Shown piece after piece: positions 6,415 to 8,397 of a stretch of DNA of 8,397 nt; within the stretch, counting starts at the first letter, position 1, and every line of letters starts with the position of its first letter. The DNA is from Sulfurimonas sp. (GTDB lineage: Bacteria > Campylobacterota > Campylobacteria > Campylobacterales > Sulfurimonadaceae). Below the pieces are notes generated by a model that was not told the origin of the DNA, did not search any database, and saw only the letters and a list, made by a program, of their open reading frames with translations. The DNA lies in the NCBI GenBank assembly GCA_015487435.1, contig WFPU01000047.1, forward strand, positions 1 through 8,397, written 5' to 3'. The position numbers and the translations under genes are program-made.

Positions 6415-6666
6415 ATGGCAAAAGGTAAAAAAGTTGTACCTGCCCCAAAAGTTACATTTACAAATATCAAAGATGAAGAGGACTTTGCAAAAGTTATCAA
6501 AGCGAAGCGAACAGAGTTAGGTCTTACTATTATGGAAACCGCTTCATTTTGTCAAATAACAAATGTTACATTGCAGAAACTTGAAAAAGGCTCAAAGGGT
6601 GTTCGTCTCTCAACTGCTCTTCATGTTGCGAAAATGCTGGGCATAAAGATAAAGTTTGAGGATTAG
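6415..6666 (+). CDS. HipB-type antitoxin, XRE helix-turn-helix (second module)
   Basis: An 83-residue protein. A basic N-terminal arm (MAKGKKVVPAPK) precedes a Xre-type fold: DFAKVIKAKRTELGLT, then IMETASFCQIT as second helix and NVTLQKLEKGS (50-60) as recognition helix, then RLSTALHVAKMLGIKIKF. This is the compact HipB layout, with the C-terminal strand IKIKFED comparable to the one used for dimerisation in HipB. It stops two bases before the toxin start, and GAGGA (6658-6662) inside its last codons serves the toxin, so the pair is translationally coupled. It should bind and inhibit the kinase encoded at 6669 and repress the promoter at 6349. It shares little with the first antitoxin beyond the fold. 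Confidence 0.88.
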   Translation: MAKGKKVVPAPKVTFTNIKDEEDFAKVIKAKRTELGLTIMETASFCQITNVTLQKLEKGSKGVRLSTALHVAKMLGIKIKFED

Positions 6667-6668
6667 AG

Positions 6669-8126
6669 ATGCAGACACTCTATGTTCATTATAAAAAAAC
6701 TTTAGTGGGGGTACTTCAATACGATTCTTTAACAAATGACTTTTCTTTTGCCTATGATGATAATTGGATAAAGGAGGGATTCGAGCTCAGTCCATCTTTA
6801 AAGTTTAGTGGCTATGATGATTATGCTTTTAAACTGTTTATTGAGAATCTATTGCCAGAGGGGAACGGCTTAGAGGAGATGAGTATTTATTATCAAATCT
6901 CCAAATCTGATAAGTTCTCCATATTAAAGCATATAGGTTCTGAAACAACAGGTGCCTTAACCTTTACAGATACACAAGAGTTGAATATAGAAACAACTTT
7001 TAGAGAGATACCGCTTGATGAGCTTGAACAAAGGGTTGCACAAAGAGATGTTCAGCCTATCATCCTTTGGGATGAGAAACTAAGACTAAGCCTTGCTGGT
7101 GTGCAAGAGAAATTAGCAGTTGCCATTATTGACGGTGTTGTCGGCTTAGGGGAAGGAGATATTTGCTCTACCCATATTTTGAAGTTCAATAGAAAAAACG
7201 AGAATGTTATTTTAAATGAGTATCTCTCTTTGAAACTTGCAAAAGAGGTCGGCATTAATGTTGTCGATGTGGAGTACAAAAAAATAGGGAGTGAGCCTGT
7301 TTTATTTGTGGAACGATTTGACAGAAAGATTATCAGTAACGAGTATGTAGAGAGACTGCATATCATTGACTCTACACAAGCATTGGGTTATCCCTCAACT
7401 TACAAATATGAACGGTTATATAATTCTAAAGACATAAGAGACGGGGTTTCATTTCAAAAACTCTTTCATCTTGCAGAGGAAGCGAAAATTCCTCTTTTAT
7501 TTAAAAAAGAGCTGGTGACTTGGAATATGATAAATCTTATTTTAGGTAACAGTGATGCTCATGGGAAAAATATCTCTTTTTTTGTAGATAAAGATGGCTT
7601 GGAGATAGCACCGTTTTATGACATCGTGAATGTTACGATGTATAAAGATAAATATGCACAAGATATGGCGATGGCTATAGATGATGAGTTTGAGTTTGAA
7701 AAGATAGCTGTGTTTGACATGCTTGAATTTTTACAACAAAACAAAATCTCAAAAACTCAATATTTCAATGATTTTAAAAAGTTGGCTCAAAAGATATATG
7801 AACATCTTGATTTCAGTTTTATAGACAATAGTTTAAGGGAAGAGGAACAAGAGTTTATAGAAGCATATAGAACCAACATTATTCAAAGATTAAGCAGGCT
7901 TAGTGATGTTATTAATCGGGTGCGATATGATTTGCCTTTCGAGGGTGAAAGCTATGAAGATTTTTTTGATAGCCACAGAAATGTCATACTTAAAAAAGTT
8001 GGTAAAGATAATTACTCCAAAGAAGAAGCTGTAGAGAAATACCTGCTCTCTATTGAGAGGGATTTGATTCCGAGTAAATTTGATGATATTGTAAGCTTGT
8101 CATCCATCCATGAGGGAAACTTTTAA
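6669..8126 (+). CDS. HipA-family Ser/Thr kinase toxin (second module), tail cut off by TAA
   Basis: A 485-residue HipA kinase, closer to the classical E. coli type than the first toxin. The N-terminal subdomain is short (VGVLQYDS, FELSPSLKF, ENLLPEGNG, GSETTGALTF). The core has LRLSLAGVQEK, where Ser141 corresponds to the autophosphorylated Ser150 of E. coli HipA and Lys148 to its loop lysine, then HILKF (Lys172), FVERFDRK, the catalytic GNSDAHGKN (Asp296) and APFYDI (metal-binding Asp318). All are intact. About 60 residues beyond the usual HipA end follow, then LSSIHEGNF and TAA. The DNA after the stop continues in frame as the same tail that the first toxin translates, so the protein looks shortened by one base change (GAA to TAA). 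The kinase core should still be functional. The ATG has GAGGA six bases before it. Confidence 0.9.
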   Translation: MQTLYVHYKKTLVGVLQYDSLTNDFSFAYDDNWIKEGFELSPSLKFSGYDDYAFKLFIENLLPEGNGLEEMSIYYQISKSDKFSILKHIGSETTGALTFTDTQELNIETTFREIPLDELEQRVAQRDVQPIILWDEKLRLSLAGVQEKLAVAIIDGVVGLGEGDICSTHILKFNRKNENVILNEYLSLKLAKEVGINVVDVEYKKIGSEPVLFVERFDRKIISNEYVERLHIIDSTQALGYPSTYKYERLYNSKDIRDGVSFQKLFHLAEEAKIPLLFKKELVTWNMINLILGNSDAHGKNISFFVDKDGLEIAPFYDIVNVTMYKDKYAQDMAMAIDDEFEFEKIAVFDMLEFLQQNKISKTQYFNDFKKLAQKIYEHLDFSFIDNSLREEEQEFIEAYRTNIIQRLSRLSDVINRVRYDLPFEGESYEDFFDSHRNVILKKVGKDNYSKEEAVEKYLLSIERDLIPSKFDDIVSLSSIHEGNF

Positions 8127-8294
8127 TCAGAAACGGTCGAAATAAAAGAAGAGACATCATTAAAAGATGTTGAAAATGCGAGAGATGAAACAAAAGCAAA
8201 CAGCAAAGCAGAAGTCGTCAAAAAAGAAACTGCCGATTTAGGTGCAAACACAACACCAGAAGAAGAGATAGATGAGCCTGTTGCTCCTAAATAG
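8097..8294 (+). repeat. Shared 3' toxin tail module, copy 2 (mostly after a stop codon)
   Basis: This matches copy 1 codon for codon from LSSIHEGNF onward. The tenth codon is TAA (8124-8126) where copy 1 has GAA. Bases 8127-8291 remain an uninterrupted frame of 55 codons (SETVEIKEETSLKD and onward) ending in APK and TAG, as in copy 1. There is no in-frame ATG, GTG or TTG after the TAA, so the remainder cannot easily be translated as a separate protein. It is either a newly silenced 3' end, a read-through extension, or intact with a base-call error. Confidence 0.9.
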
Positions 8295-8337
8295 ATAATT
8301 ATGTAAAGTATGATGCTACATCTTAACATATCAAACC

Positions 8338-8397
8338 GTCACAAGTTGTGTCACAACCTATAAAAAGATCACAAATCCATTTAACTAACTATAGTTA
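8338..8397. promoter_or_regulatory. Palindrome cluster at the window end, candidate control region of the next gene
   Basis: GTCACAA is repeated at 8338-8344 and 8350-8356, and its overlap with TTGTG creates two interleaved inverted repeats, CACAA-G-TTGTG (8340-8350) and GTTGTG-T-CACAAC (8345-8357). TATAAA (8360-8365) could be a -10 box. The last 12 bases, TAACTATAGTTA (8386-8397), are a perfect palindrome sharing the ACTATAGT core with the palindrome at 6330-6341. No gene starts before the window ends. Confidence 0.3.

Noticed and set aside
4446..8126. Three-gene HipBST system
   Set aside because: In HipBST the N-terminal subdomain is a separate small HipS gene. Here both kinases have the N-terminal subdomain fused, and there is no small gene between antitoxin and toxin.
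8124..8294. Separate small gene encoded after the second toxin stop
   Set aside because: The frame from 8127 to 8294 has no in-frame ATG, GTG or TTG and no ribosome site. It is explained as the continuation of the toxin tail.
8123..8329. Open frame on the - strand across the second tail module
   Set aside because: It is the antisense of the tail reading frame, which matches copy 1 codon for codon on the + strand. It has no ribosome site and no family features.
1..8397. tRNA genes, CRISPR arrays, insertion sequences or a transposase
   Set aside because: I found no TTCGANTC-like T-arm with matching acceptor, no regularly spaced repeats of 25-40 bases, and no transposase or integrase motif in any frame.

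Overview
The window is AT-rich and every supported gene is on the + strand. Short spacers, AAGGA/GAGGA ribosome binding sites six to seven bases before the starts, T-rich promoters with a good TATAAT -10 box, and the protein content suggest a Campylobacterota bacterium (Sulfurimonas/Sulfurovum/Arcobacter type). That placement is inferred from style and gene families, not from a marker gene.

Layout. Bases 1-396 hold the 3' end of an outer-membrane beta-barrel protein. Bases 612-4254 carry five co-directional genes: a DUF2130 coiled-coil protein with a PD-(D/E)XK-like motif, a gamma-glutamylcyclotransferase-like protein that starts on the base after the previous stop, two small acidic proteins of unknown function, and an RNase H-fold protein with a long basic C-terminal part. 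Bases 4255-4445 are a gap with a TATAAT box, a possible structured RNA (about 4278-4352) and the promoter of the next operon. Bases 4446-8294 contain two consecutive hipB-hipA type II toxin-antitoxin operons, each with its own promoter and palindromic operator candidates. The last 100 bases hold palindromes and a -10-like box, probably the control region of a gene beyond the window.

Main observation. The two HipA toxins belong to clearly different branches of the HipA kinase family, and their antitoxins also differ. Yet both toxin genes end in the same 66-codon 3' module (6070-6267 and 8097-8294), about 81% identical in DNA with no indels. It encodes a charged, probably disordered tail that is not part of ordinary HipA. 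In the first toxin the tail is translated. In the second a single G-to-T difference turns its tenth codon from GAA into TAA. The remaining 55 sense codons stay open and finish at the same Pro-Lys-stop. The stop may be a recent nonsense mutation, a read-through site or a sequencing error.

How the genes work together. Each HipB should neutralise its HipA kinase and repress its own operon, and the overlapping or coupled gene starts fit that. The shared tail is the feature of the locus I cannot explain from known HipBA biology. The upstream genes show no clear functional link to the toxin-antitoxin pair, although two of them are nuclease-like.
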